DNA of 64,000 bases from Planobacterium oryzisoli (GTDB lineage Bacteria > Bacteroidota > Bacteroidia > Flavobacteriales > Weeksellaceae). The notes beneath the pieces are model-generated. The model saw only the letters and a list, made by a program, of their open reading frames with translations. It had not been told where the DNA came from and ran no database searches. Below, piece after piece: positions 25,662-34,364 of this stretch. A program made the translations under genes and the position numbers. Every line of letters begins with the position of its first letter. Position 1 is the stretch's first letter. The DNA lies in NCBI RefSeq assembly GCF_015354315.1, contig NZ_JADKYY010000010.1, forward strand, positions 1 through 64,000, read 5' to 3'.

Positions 25662-27323
25662 ATGAACTATTTTGTAATTTATTCCCTGTACGTGTTGCTA
25701 TTATCCCTATTGATGGGAATTAGTACGTGGAAGCTGTTTAAAAAGCTGGGAATTAACCCGCTATTTGCGTTTATACCATTCTATAACTATTACCTAATAC
25801 TTAAAAAAGCTGAAAAACCCGCGTGGTGGACTGTTTTTGCTTATTTTCCTGTAGTAGGACCAATCATGATAAGCGTATTTCATTTGTACCTAATGCGACT
25901 TTTTGGCAAAACATCTACTACACAGAGAGTACTAACTGTGTTGTTACCTTTCCTCTACATTGCGCTAGTTAATTACGACGCGAAAACCGAACTTGAAGCG
26001 CCCGAATACCTGTTACCTGGTGAAGAAGAAGAAAAGCACGGAAAGGAATCGTTTCTTGGATCGGTTACTTTTGCTGTTGTGTTTGCCACTGTAATTCATG
26101 TTTTTATAACCCAACCATTTGGAATTCCAACAGGGTCTATGGAGCGCACTATGCTTGTGGGTGATTTCTTATTTGTGAATAAGTTGAATTACGGATTTAG
26201 AATGCCGATGCGACCAGTGTCTATTCCTTTCATACAGGGGACTATTTGGGATACTGGTGAAAAAGGAAATCCCAAAGACGATCCAAAATCATATGTGGAA
26301 GCAGTAAAACTTCCTTATTTCCGGTTTCCAGGATGGGAAGAGCCTAAACGAAATGATATTGTGGTTTTTAATTATCCAGACGATTCGGTGCATATTGCAA
26401 TTGACAGAAAAGATCCCTATGTCAAAAGGTTGGTGGCTGAGCCAGGTGATGTAATGGAAATGCGTGCTGGAAGACTATTTATTAACGGAAAGCCCGAAGT
26501 GCGTATGGGGGATGCTCAGGTACAGCATAGTTATGAAGTATATACAAGTTCACAATTAGACATTCCCTCTCTATATGACCTTTATGGTTTCTTACCAGTA
26601 GTAGAGCAACAAACGACCAATGGATATTACTACCATTTCCAAGGTTTAACCGACGATGTGGCTAAGGAATTATCACAGTCGTCACTAGTGCTGAGTATTA
26701 ATGAGATTATCGAGAAGAAGGGGGATAAGGACCTTAGTTATTACCCAGATGTAAACAAGTCCATTGAGTCCCAAAGTTTTGTTCCAAGCACTAAAATAAA
26801 TTATTCGTCCACCATATTTCCACATGATAAGAATTGGAATATGGACTGGTATGGGCCGGTCACTATTCCCAAGAAAGGAACGACAGTTATTTTAACGTCT
26901 CAGAATATAAGACTATACGAAAAGATCATTACAGTTTATGAAAATAATACGCTAGAACTAAAGGACGGGAAATTTATAATTAATGGCCGACCAACAGAAA
27001 AATATACGTTTGCGTACAATTACTATATGATGGTGGGGGATAATCGCGATGCTTCTTTAGATGGGAGATACTTCGGTTTTGTACCGGAAACCCATATTGT
27101 AGGTAAACCCATGTTTACCTGGCTTAGCGTAGAGGGATTGTTTCAAGACCAAAATTCTTCCTATCAGGCCAATGGCAAAAGCCTGCGCTGGGATCGCATG
27201 TTTAAAGCTACCAATACAGGAGAGCTACACAAAACTTCCTATACCTGGCTTGCGGTTCTTCTACTAATTGTGTTTTTTGGATGGGAATATATTATGAATT
27301 TCATAAAAAAGTTTAAAAAGTAG
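25662..27323 (+). CDS. lepB: Signal peptidase I, long Bacteroidota form
   Basis: Removes signal peptides of exported proteins at the outer face of the inner membrane. Residues 1-105 hold three or four hydrophobic segments resembling DUF5684. The catalytic part begins with a membrane segment and the nucleophile S159 (PTGSM); the general base is K255 (VKRLVAEPGD); GDNRDASLDGR lies at about 459-469. Between the lysine block and the GDNRD block lies an insert of roughly 190 residues absent from E. coli LepB. A further membrane segment ends the protein. 553 residues in all, against about 320 in E. coli. Last gene before a terminator. Confidence 0.9.
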   Translation: MNYFVIYSLYVLLLSLLMGISTWKLFKKLGINPLFAFIPFYNYYLILKKAEKPAWWTVFAYFPVVGPIMISVFHLYLMRLFGKTSTTQRVLTVLLPFLYIALVNYDAKTELEAPEYLLPGEEEEKHGKESFLGSVTFAVVFATVIHVFITQPFGIPTGSMERTMLVGDFLFVNKLNYGFRMPMRPVSIPFIQGTIWDTGEKGNPKDDPKSYVEAVKLPYFRFPGWEEPKRNDIVVFNYPDDSVHIAIDRKDPYVKRLVAEPGDVMEMRAGRLFINGKPEVRMGDAQVQHSYEVYTSSQLDIPSLYDLYGFLPVVEQQTTNGYYYHFQGLTDDVAKELSQSSLVLSINEIIEKKGDKDLSYYPDVNKSIESQSFVPSTKINYSSTIFPHDKNWNMDWYGPVTIPKKGTTVILTSQNIRLYEKIITVYENNTLELKDGKFIINGRPTEKYTFAYNYYMMVGDNRDASLDGRYFGFVPETHIVGKPMFTWLSVEGLFQDQNSSYQANGKSLRWDRMFKATNTGELHKTSYTWLAVLLLIVFFGWEYIMNFIKKFKK

Positions 27324-27347
27324 TTTTTACTAGCAAGTACTAATCTT

Positions 27348-27383
27348 TGTGCCGGAGTACTTTTTCTTCGGTGCATTTTTTTT
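27348..27383 (+). terminator. Rho-independent terminator after lepB
   Basis: Ten-base stem TGTGCCGGAG (27348-27357) / CTTCGGTGCA (27366-27375) with three G-U pairs, an eight-base loop and eight T. It closes the par-dapB-lepB unit. Confidence 0.65.
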
Positions 27384-27394
27384 AAATCAATTTA

Positions 27395-28000
27395 ATGAAA
27401 GAAATTTTATTACCCCTTTTTTACTTACCTCCTGTTTCTTGGTTTACTAAATTCTTGGAAGAAGATAGTCAAATAGTATTGGAACAATATGAGAACTTCC
27501 CTAAACAAACCTACCGCAATAGGGCTAACATATACGGAGCCAACGGTCGGTTGTCACTTATAATTCCGATTCGACACAAAGGTCATCGAACGTATAAAGA
27601 TATAGATATGTCGTACGCAGAAGATTGGAGAAAGCAGCATTGGAAATCTATTAAAAATGCCTATCAGACGTCTGCTTTTTTTGAATACTACGAGGATCGA
27701 TTGAAAGAGATCTACGATTTTGAGGGTTCTTCCTTATTCGATTTTAATCAAAGAACACTACACGTTTTACTCTCTATTTTAAAGGTAGAAAGGGCATACT
27801 CTTTGAATACAAAGTACGTGGATCAACATGATTATGACTTTCGGGCGTATTTCTCGGCAAAAGCGGCACCACCTCTTTATCCTCCTTACTTTCAGGGATT
27901 TAGTGATAGGTTTGGTTTTTTGTCGGATTTATCAGTTTTGGATTTGATTTGTAACATTGGTCCCGAGAGTAGTACATATATAAAAAATGCAATTAATTAA
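27395..28000 (+). CDS. WbqC family protein
   Basis: 201 residues with features of the WbqC-like family: an N-terminal LPLFYLPPVSWF block, a RNRANIYGANGRLSLIIP block, and WRKQHWKSIKNAYQTSAFFEYY with the sequence spacing seen in the family. WbqC-like proteins occur in O-antigen loci elsewhere, but the activity is not established; here it is next to lepB and a protease, as in related genomes. Its stop codon is directly followed by the ATG of the next gene. Confidence 0.8.
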   Translation: MKEILLPLFYLPPVSWFTKFLEEDSQIVLEQYENFPKQTYRNRANIYGANGRLSLIIPIRHKGHRTYKDIDMSYAEDWRKQHWKSIKNAYQTSAFFEYYEDRLKEIYDFEGSSLFDFNQRTLHVLLSILKVERAYSLNTKYVDQHDYDFRAYFSAKAAPPLYPPYFQGFSDRFGFLSDLSVLDLICNIGPESSTYIKNAIN

Positions 28001-29731
28001 ATGAAGAAATTATACATAAGTGCGCTGTTTTTCGCCGGCGTAGTAAGTGCATACGCACAGGCTCAAGTGGAAGAAGAAGAAGAAGTGTTAGATGTGGATT
28101 TAGTAACCTGGTACCACAAAGACTTTACGCAGACTAACACATACGGAGTTAACACTCAAAATGCCTATAAATATCTGGAAGCGAAAGGGCTTAGGGCCAA
28201 GCCAGTGGTGGTGGGTGTGCTTGATAGCGGCGTAGAAGTTGATCATCCGGGCCTTAAGTCAAATATGTGGGTTAACCCTAAAGAAATTGCGGGTAATGGT
28301 AAAGACGATGACGGCAATGGTTATGTCGATGATATACATGGCTGGAATTTCATTGGAGGGAAAGAGAAAGATGTAGACGTAGATAATATGGAAGTTACGC
28401 GCGTGGTTAAAAAATACCAGGACGTTTTTGAAGGATCTGATTCTGTCAAAAATAAAGATAACCAGTTGAAATTTCCCGAGGAATTTCAACTGTATATGAA
28501 GAGTAAGGAAATCTTTTCTAGGAAATCGCTCGAAGCACAACAGGGTTACCAGACCTATAGTAAAATTCAGTCTTTAATACCTACGATGGTTTCTCTCCTT
28601 GGAGATAAAACTTTAATTCCAGAAGTTATTTCAAGTATTAAGCCCGAGACACAGGATCAAGCTATTGCTTTAAGTGTTCTGACGAATCTGCTTCAGGATC
28701 CTTCTATGCGTGGAAGTTCCGCTAAGAAATTAGAAAAGGATCTTAGTGAGCAGATGAAGGCCGCTATAGAGTATTATGGTCCACAAGCAACTAAACAGTA
28801 TAATTTGGATTATGATCCAAGGGCTGAAATTGTGGGTGACAATTATGATGATTACAATGAACGGTTCTACGGTAATAATAATTACGAAGGCCCGGATGCG
28901 CAGCACGGAACTCATGTAGCGGGTATCATAGCGGCTGTACCTACCTCTGCGAATCCGCAGTATGGAGTAGCGTATAAAACAGCTAAGATAATGAGCGTTC
29001 GTACGGTGCCTAACGGCGACGAAAGAGATAAAGATGTAGCCAATGCGATACGTTATGCTGTAGATAATGGGGCCCGAATTCTTAATATGAGTTTTGGCAA
29101 ACCTGTTTCTCCTGGAAAAGAAGTAGTTTGGGACGCTATGCGCTATGCGCAGAGTAAAGGAGTGCTACTGATTAAAGCAGCAGGAAATGAGAATGAAGAT
29201 ATTGCCCAGAATGTGTACTACCCAACCAACTTTATCAATGCGACCGATCCGGCTCCATTTATAGACAATATGTTAGTAGTTGGGGCTAGTACAAACTCTA
29301 ATGAATTTTTGCGTGCTGATTTCTCTAACTTTAATGGAAAGATGGTAGATGTGTTCGCTCCTGGAGATAAGATTTATTCCACTGTTCCTGAGGCTAAATA
29401 CGAATACCTACAAGGTACTTCGATGGCAGCTCCCGTAGTAGCTGGTGCCGCAGCAGTTCTATGGGCCTACATGCCTAATTTATCAGCAACGCAAATAATA
29501 GAGTCTCTGATCGCGACTTCTAACAAGTCCACTGTCAACGCTATGCTGCCGGTAAATGAGAATAATCGCTTTGATTTAATTTCGAGAGCCGGTGGGGTAA
29601 TAGATCTGGGGCAAGCAGCACAATATGCCTATGAAAATTTCCATAAAGCAAGCTTACACAAGTCTGGACTAAAAAAAACGGGAGGTGCTACAAGAAGTAC
29701 TACTGCTAAGAAACATCCCTCAACAAAATAA
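28001..29731 (+). CDS. Exported subtilisin-like serine protease (S8)
   Basis: 576 residues with a signal peptide (SAYAQ, about residue 20). The catalytic triad is D75 (VLDSGVEVDHPG), H302 (HGTHVAG) and S474 (GTSMAAP), with AAGNEN as oxyanion-hole block. The D and H are 227 residues apart, against about 30-60 in simple subtilisins: a helical insert of roughly 150 residues lies between the DDDGNGYVDDIHGWNF calcium-like block and the His block. The C terminus is basic and has no visible type IX secretion tail, so a periplasmic location is most likely. It starts immediately after the WbqC stop. Confidence 0.9.
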   Translation: MKKLYISALFFAGVVSAYAQAQVEEEEEVLDVDLVTWYHKDFTQTNTYGVNTQNAYKYLEAKGLRAKPVVVGVLDSGVEVDHPGLKSNMWVNPKEIAGNGKDDDGNGYVDDIHGWNFIGGKEKDVDVDNMEVTRVVKKYQDVFEGSDSVKNKDNQLKFPEEFQLYMKSKEIFSRKSLEAQQGYQTYSKIQSLIPTMVSLLGDKTLIPEVISSIKPETQDQAIALSVLTNLLQDPSMRGSSAKKLEKDLSEQMKAAIEYYGPQATKQYNLDYDPRAEIVGDNYDDYNERFYGNNNYEGPDAQHGTHVAGIIAAVPTSANPQYGVAYKTAKIMSVRTVPNGDERDKDVANAIRYAVDNGARILNMSFGKPVSPGKEVVWDAMRYAQSKGVLLIKAAGNENEDIAQNVYYPTNFINATDPAPFIDNMLVVGASTNSNEFLRADFSNFNGKMVDVFAPGDKIYSTVPEAKYEYLQGTSMAAPVVAGAAAVLWAYMPNLSATQIIESLIATSNKSTVNAMLPVNENNRFDLISRAGGVIDLGQAAQYAYENFHKASLHKSGLKKTGGATRSTTAKKHPSTK

Positions 29732-29752
29732 GATTATTTTAAATTGTTATAT

Positions 29753-29789
29753 AAAGCCAAACTTCCATTTCGATGTTTGGCTTTTTCTT
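29753..29789 (+). terminator. Rho-independent terminator after the subtilase gene
   Basis: Perfect stem AAAGCCAAAC (29753-29762) / GTTTGGCTTT (29775-29784) with a 12-base loop and a T-run. It lies in the in-frame extension upstream of the OmpA gene and so shows that gene starts later. Confidence 0.85.
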
Positions 29790-29853
29790 TTTATTGGCAC
29801 GGTTTTATATACCTATTGTGGTGTACAAAAAAAACAAATTTAAATATTATATT

Positions 29854-30552
29854 ATGAAACTATTGAATAAGACTACTGTTGGAGCATTATTTCTATCCTC
29901 AGCTTTTCTATTAACAAGTTGTGAAACTATTCAGAATGCCTCAAACCAGCAAAAAGGCACAGCAATTGGAGCTGCAGCCGGAGCGGTAATCGGTGGAGTG
30001 TTAGGTAATAACATCGGAAAAGGTGGAAATGCACCACAAGGTGCCGTGCTCGGTGGTGTTGTTGGTGGTGTTGTTGGGAACGTAATTGGTCGCAAAATGG
30101 ATAAGCAAGCAGAAGAAATTGAAGCTTCTTTACCGGGTGCTGAAGTGGAAAGAGTAGGAGAAGGTATTAAAGTAACTTTGCCTGAAAGCATTGTTAATTT
30201 CGGTTTTGATTCCTCAGTTCTTACTAGTTCTGCTAAATTAAACTTGGATAGACTTTCACAAGTATTAATAAATAATCCAGACACTAATATTAATATCTAC
30301 GGACATACAGACAGCAAGGGCACCGATTCTTATAATCAGAGTCTATCAGAAAGAAGAGCGTACGCTGTGAAATCCTATCTTGTTAGTAAAGGTGTAGCAG
30401 CAAGCAGACTATTTACCATGGGTATGGGTGAGCAGGAGCCAGTAGCTAGTAATTCTACGGATGCCGGACGTGCACAGAACAGAAGGGTTGAGTTTGCTAT
30501 AACTGCGAACGAAGAAATGATAAAAGAGGCTCAAGCCCAAGCTAATCAATAA
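29854..30552 (+). CDS. OmpA family lipoprotein with glycine zipper
   Basis: 232 residues. The lipobox is LLTSC (Cys23). A glycine-zipper segment follows (about 35-80, with [16 protein letters not shown] and [10 protein letters not shown] repeats), then an OmpA-like peptidoglycan-binding domain from about 105 to the end, with the family blocks [15 protein letters not shown] and NRRVEFAI. It should tether the outer membrane to peptidoglycan. The frame is open from 29773, but a terminator lies in that stretch and the signal peptide starts at 29854. It ends before its own terminator, so it is monocistronic. Confidence 0.9.
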   Translation: MKLLNKTTVGALFLSSAFLLTSCETIQNASNQQKGTAIGAAAGAVIGGVLGNNIGKGGNAPQGAVLGGVVGGVVGNVIGRKMDKQAEEIEASLPGAEVERVGEGIKVTLPESIVNFGFDSSVLTSSAKLNLDRLSQVLINNPDTNINIYGHTDSKGTDSYNQSLSERRAYAVKSYLVSKGVAASRLFTMGMGEQEPVASNSTDAGRAQNRRVEFAITANEEMIKEAQAQANQ

Positions 30553-30578
30553 TCAAATTTTAGAATTGATTTATCTCT

Positions 30579-30609
30579 AGCCACCTCCTTTATAGGAAGT
30601 GGCTTTTTT
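30579..30609 (+). terminator. Rho-independent terminator after the OmpA gene
   Basis: Stem AGCCACCTCC (30579-30588) / GGAAGTGGCT (30595-30604) with one mismatch, followed by a T-run. Confidence 0.75.
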
Positions 30610-30650
30610 CAATCTACGAATGGTAGATGTGCTTTTAAGTATAAATATTC

Positions 30651-30658
30651 TATTTTTG
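30651..30658 (+). promoter_or_regulatory. -7 element of the UbiA-like gene
   Basis: TATTTTTG fits TAnnTTTG, 18 bases before the start codon. No upstream TTG at standard spacing. Confidence 0.5.
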
Positions 30659-30676
30659 CTTTAATTAGAATTAGTT

Positions 30677-31564
30677 ATGCAAAAGTATATTGCGCTAATG
30701 CGTGCAGAGCAGTGGGTTAAAAATTTTTTCGTATTCCTACCACTGTTTTTTTCTGGTAATTTTCTACATTTCCATTTACTCTTAAAAAGTGTTTTTGCTT
30801 TCCTAGCATTTTCTTTGGCATCCAGTGCGGTTTATGTAATTAATGATTTCAAGGACCGTCATGCAGATAGTGCACATCCCGAGAAGAAAAACAGGCCTAT
30901 TGCAAGCGGTGCGGTGTCTCCACGTAAAGCTTTAGTGTTTTTTGTAGTTTTGCTCCTAGCTCTATTTATTCTTCTTGTAGTCGGGACTTCCTGTTTGGAA
31001 GTTAGTTTTCCCAACATTGGTTTAGTGATCTTCATCTACTTGCTTCTAAATATTGCCTATACCTTGGAATTAAAACATGTGGCAATAATCGATGTCACTA
31101 TCGTATCTCTCGGTTTTGTATTACGCGTAGTTGCAGGGGGCGCTACTACCAGTATCCCTATATCTCAATGGGCTATATTGCTGACCTTTGTACTGGCAAT
31201 GGTTCTGGCATTGGGAAAAAGAAGAGGAGAACTTATTAATTCAGGTATTTCAGGCAAAACACGTAGAGCACTGGACGGCTACAATGTGCAGTTTGCTGAT
31301 ATTGCATTATCAATTTCTGTCACCTTAGCTATAGTAAGCTATTTAATGTTTACGGTAACTCCCGAAGCACAACTGCGATTTGGTAAGGAAGTCTTTTTCA
31401 CCGTTTTATTTGTAGTGTTTGCTTTTCTGCGTTACCTACAGCAAACATTGGTATACAATAGGACGGAATCACCAACTCAGGTGGCTTATAAAGACCGGTA
31501 CATTCAGATAACAGTGTTATTATGGATGTTTTCTTTCTTGTTATTGATTTATTTTAAAAAATAG
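30677..31564 (+). CDS. Decaprenyl-phosphate phosphoribosyltransferase-like protein (UbiA family)
   Basis: Membrane prenyltransferase of the UbiA superfamily, 295 residues with about nine hydrophobic segments. The N terminus RAEQWVKNFFVFLPLFFSG and the NDFKDRHADSAHPEKKNRP block match the subgroup that transfers 5-phosphoribose from PRPP to a polyprenyl phosphate (Rv3806c/UbiA type) rather than quinone prenylases. The second conserved aspartate block is HVAIIDVTIVSLGFVLRVVAG. The product would feed a pentose-containing glycan. A HAD phosphatase follows after 15 bases. The DprE1/DprE2 epimerase genes often found nearby are not in this window. Confidence 0.75.
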   Translation: MQKYIALMRAEQWVKNFFVFLPLFFSGNFLHFHLLLKSVFAFLAFSLASSAVYVINDFKDRHADSAHPEKKNRPIASGAVSPRKALVFFVVLLLALFILLVVGTSCLEVSFPNIGLVIFIYLLLNIAYTLELKHVAIIDVTIVSLGFVLRVVAGGATTSIPISQWAILLTFVLAMVLALGKRRGELINSGISGKTRRALDGYNVQFADIALSISVTLAIVSYLMFTVTPEAQLRFGKEVFFTVLFVVFAFLRYLQQTLVYNRTESPTQVAYKDRYIQITVLLWMFSFLLLIYFKK

Positions 31565-31579
31565 AACTAAGATTAAAGT

Positions 31580-32167
31580 ATGGTAAAACTTTACTGTTTC
31601 GATTTTGATGGTACACTTACAACTAAGGATACGATGTTTCTTTTTCTAAAGTTCTATAATAAAAAACAGTATTACAGGCAATTTTTAAAGTTTCTACCAC
31701 TTTTTATTCTCCTTAAAATGGGCCTTCTTAAAGCAGAGCAGGTTAAGGAGAGCTTTATAGCTTCTCTTTTGAAAGGAGAAAGTCAGGAGAAACTGAAGCA
31801 TGCTAGCGAAAAATTTTACGAGCTTAACGCCGAGATTATTTTACGGCCAAATGCGAAACGATTCATATCGCAAATGCACGAAGAGGGACATTCTGGAGTA
31901 ATCGTTTCCGCTTCTCTTAATATATGGCTTGAACCATTTGCGCGTCAGTTAAATTTGGACCTGATATGTACACAAGCACAGTTTGTGGATAATAAGTTTA
32001 GCGGAAAGTTCTCCACTCCGAACTGCACACAACAGGAGAAGGTAGTGCGTTTAAAAAGATATTTAGATGGGAAAAGGTTTGACCGTTTAATTGCTTTTGG
32101 CGATAGTTCAGGAGATTTCCCCATGCTGGAGTATTCCAACGAGGGCCATTATAAATATTTTCATTAA
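31580..32167 (+). CDS. HAD-IB family phosphatase
   Basis: 195-residue HAD hydrolase. Motif I is FDFDGTL with D8 and D10; motif II lies in VIVSASLN; motif III is KVVRLKRYL, and motif IV is FGDSSGDFPML. The helical cap between residues about 15 and 90 is basic and hydrophobic, as in phosphoserine-phosphatase-like membrane-peripheral members. As partner of the UbiA-like gene it may remove the 5-phosphate from the prenyl-phospho-ribose intermediate; that is inference from context. Confidence 0.75.
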   Translation: MVKLYCFDFDGTLTTKDTMFLFLKFYNKKQYYRQFLKFLPLFILLKMGLLKAEQVKESFIASLLKGESQEKLKHASEKFYELNAEIILRPNAKRFISQMHEEGHSGVIVSASLNIWLEPFARQLNLDLICTQAQFVDNKFSGKFSTPNCTQQEKVVRLKRYLDGKRFDRLIAFGDSSGDFPMLEYSNEGHYKYFH

Positions 32168-32232
32168 TTTGCATGGTATAAAATGCCTTGGAATTAAGGC
32201 TGATTTTTTACCATTAATAACCCCTTTGAGTA

Positions 32233-33414
32233 ATGACTACAAGAGTATACCTTGACAATGCTGCAACGACTCCCGTGGATAAGCAAGTACTTGCATGTAT
32301 GATGGATACGATGGAGAAAAATTACGGTAATCCATCTTCTACACACAGCGCTGGCCAGGAAGCTAAAACAGTAATTGAGAATGTCCGACGTCAAATCGCG
32401 AAGGTACTAAATGCACAACCAAGTGAAATAATATTCACGTCCTGCGGTACCGAATCCAATAATATGATTATCCACTCTTGTGTGGATCATTTAGAGGTAA
32501 AACGTATTATAACCTCTCCTTTAGAGCATAAATGTGTTGCTGAGGCAATACGGGATACGAAAATGCGCAAAGGAGTGGAAGTTGTTTATTTAAGACCGGA
32601 CAAAATGGGTGTATTGTCTTTAACTGATCTAGAGGATTTGCTAAAGAGCTCAGATAAAAAGACTCTCATAAGTTTAATGCATGCAAATAATGAGGTGGGT
32701 AATCTGTTGGATCTTAAAAAAGTGTCGCAATTAGCACAACAGTACAATGCACTTTTTCATTCTGACACAGTGCAAACCATTGGGCATTTACCATTAGATC
32801 TAACTGATATTCCGCTAGATTTCGCTTCGTGCAGTGCACATAAATTCCACGGTCCGAAAGGCTCAGGATTTGCTTTCATTCGTAAAACATCCCGATTAAA
32901 GCCTTATATCTTGGGAGGACCTCAAGAAAGAGAGCTGCGCGCAGGAACCGAGAACGTTGCAGGTATTGCAGGATTAGGTAAAGCGTTTGAGCTAGCATAT
33001 GATAATTTAGAAACTTATTCAAAGCATATTTCTGAGATTAAGAACTATGCCATCCAACAGCTGAAAGATTCTATTCCTGGTGTTACGTTTAATGGATTGT
33101 CCGGGGATCTAAATTCGAGCTTGTATACTGTATTATCGGTACTGCTTCCTTTTAAAAATCCTTTGATTGGACTTCAACTTGATATGAAAGGTATTGCAAT
33201 TTCTCAAGGAAGTGCGTGCAGCGCCGGAGCTTCTAAGCCTTCGATCGTACTGATGATGCTTCTCGATGACCATGAGCTGGAAAATTCTACGCCATTGCGA
33301 GTTTCATTCTCTCATTTAACGACTAAGGAAGAAATAGATTATTTTGTGCAGGCGGTAAAGGAGATAAGTAGTTCTTCTTCTTTGATAGAAAATGCAGATG
33401 CGATACATAGATAA
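32233..33414 (+). CDS. Cysteine desulfurase (NifS/IscS type)
   Basis: PLP enzyme that takes sulfur from cysteine for iron-sulfur clusters and tRNA thiolation. N-terminal YLDNAATTP, substrate block NNEVGN, PLP-lysine block SAHKFHGPKGSGF, and the active cysteine loop GSACSAG near residue 328. 393 residues, full length for the IscS/NifS group. No IscU or other assembly gene is next to it, so I do not give a gene name. It follows the HAD gene after 65 bases. Confidence 0.9.
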   Translation: MTTRVYLDNAATTPVDKQVLACMMDTMEKNYGNPSSTHSAGQEAKTVIENVRRQIAKVLNAQPSEIIFTSCGTESNNMIIHSCVDHLEVKRIITSPLEHKCVAEAIRDTKMRKGVEVVYLRPDKMGVLSLTDLEDLLKSSDKKTLISLMHANNEVGNLLDLKKVSQLAQQYNALFHSDTVQTIGHLPLDLTDIPLDFASCSAHKFHGPKGSGFAFIRKTSRLKPYILGGPQERELRAGTENVAGIAGLGKAFELAYDNLETYSKHISEIKNYAIQQLKDSIPGVTFNGLSGDLNSSLYTVLSVLLPFKNPLIGLQLDMKGIAISQGSACSAGASKPSIVLMMLLDDHELENSTPLRVSFSHLTTKEEIDYFVQAVKEISSSSSLIENADAIHR

Positions 33415-33443
33415 AAGGCTGCATTTTTTGGAAATTGTTTTAT

Positions 33444-33451
33444 TACATTTG
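33444..33451 (+). promoter_or_regulatory. -7 element of the thioredoxin gene
   Basis: TACATTTG fits TAnnTTTG, 30 bases before the trxA ATG. No TTG at standard spacing. Confidence 0.55.
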
Positions 33452-33481
33452 TCAGATATTTTAAATTAAATACAATTAATT

Positions 33482-33799
33482 ATGGCTATAGAAATTACAG
33501 ACAGTTCATTTAAAGAAACCGTTTTACAATCGGATAAACCAGTGCTCGTTGATTTTTGGGCAGTATGGTGTGGTCCATGTAGAATGCTAGGACCTATCAT
33601 TGAGGAAGTAGCACAGGATTTTGAAGGTAAGGCAATAGTAGGGAAGGTAGACGTTGATAACAATCAGCAGGTTTCTGTGGACTATGGAATTCGTAATATT
33701 CCAACAGTTTTAATATTTAAGAATGGTGAAGTAGTAGATAAAATTGTGGGGGTAGCACCTAAAGAAGTGATTGCTGAGAAATTATCAGCACATTTGTAA
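33482..33799 (+). CDS. trxA: Thioredoxin
   Basis: 105-residue cytoplasmic thioredoxin with the classical active site WCGPC near residue 29, preceded by VDFWAVWCGPC, cis-proline block NIPTVLIF and C-terminal GVAPKEVI. It reduces protein disulfides with electrons from thioredoxin reductase. Own promoter element and terminator, so monocistronic. Confidence 0.95.
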   Translation: MAIEITDSSFKETVLQSDKPVLVDFWAVWCGPCRMLGPIIEEVAQDFEGKAIVGKVDVDNNQQVSVDYGIRNIPTVLIFKNGEVVDKIVGVAPKEVIAEKLSAHL

Positions 33800-33820
33800 A
33801 AAATAATACAACTGAAAATG

Positions 33821-33849
33821 AATGTCTTCCATACAGGAAGGCATTTTTT
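33821..33849 (+). terminator. Rho-independent terminator after trxA
   Basis: Stem AATGTCTTCC (33821-33830) / GGAAGGCATT (33836-33845), one G-U pair, five-base loop, six T. Confidence 0.8.
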
Positions 33850-33860
33850 AGTCAAAAAAT

Positions 33861-33890
33861 TTGCAGGCAAGAGAAAATATCTTAATTTTG
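33861..33890 (+). promoter_or_regulatory. Promoter of the tRNA-Asp pair
   Basis: TTG at 33861-33863, 19 bases, TAATTTTG at 33883-33890. Full match to the Bacteroidota pattern, 36 bases before the first tRNA. Confidence 0.75.
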
Positions 33891-33926
33891 CACTCACCTA
33901 AAAGAAAGACATTCTTGCTTTTTAAT

Positions 33927-34000
33927 GATCCGGTAGTTCAGCTGGTTAGAATGCCGCCCTGTCACGGCGGAGGTCGCGGGTTCGAATCCCGTCCGGATCG
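33927..34000 (+). tRNA. tRNA-Asp (anticodon GTC), copy 1
   Basis: Perfect acceptor stem GATCCGG/CCGGATC with discriminator G, anticodon stem CCGCC/GGCGG around CTGTCAC (anticodon GTC), and T-loop TTCGAAT. The 3' CCA is not encoded. Confidence 0.96.
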
Positions 34001-34036
34001 CAAAGTTTTTTATATTTACTTCAAAAAAATATAAAT

Positions 34037-34110
34037 GATCCGGTAGTTCAGCTGGTTAGAATGCCGCCCTGTCACGGCGGAGGTCGCGGGTTCGAATCCC
34101 GTCCGGATCG
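34037..34110 (+). tRNA. tRNA-Asp (anticodon GTC), copy 2
   Basis: Base-for-base identical to the copy at 33927-34000, 36 bases downstream. The two are probably cut from one precursor that ends at the hairpin at 34124-34157. Confidence 0.96.
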
Positions 34111-34123
34111 CATTAAGTATAAT

Positions 34124-34157
34124 AATTGCTGTAGGAGTTAAGTCTTACGGCAATTTT
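34124..34157 (+). terminator. Terminator of the tRNA-Asp pair
   Basis: Stem AATTGCTGTA (34124-34133) / TACGGCAATT (34146-34155) with one G-U pair and a 12-base loop; four T follow. The remaining 200 bases up to the next gene show only an imperfect -7 element, TATCTTTA at 34341-34348. Confidence 0.6.
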
Positions 34158-34364
34158 CATTTTTGGCTTACGTCTAAGCGTAGTAATTAGTATTTTTCTG
34201 TTTAAATTGCCTCCGTTTTGGTTTGTGGTAGCGCACGTGTTAAATTACCGGACTATCTCCTCTTCATGATAAATTGACTGTGCACAAGATTATAGCCGCA
34301 AAGTAGCGATAAATTCAATCAAGAATTTAAATATCTTCGGTATCTTTACAGTTAAATAGACTAT

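Noticed and set aside
33927-34110. tRNA-Asp duplication as an integration scar
   Set aside because: No integrase, no foreign genes and no truncated tRNA copy lie nearby; both copies are complete and share a promoter and terminator.
34111-34364. Further RNA or small gene between tRNA-Asp and the barrel gene
   Set aside because: Apart from the terminator and a weak -7 element I see no stable fold or start codon with a convincing frame.
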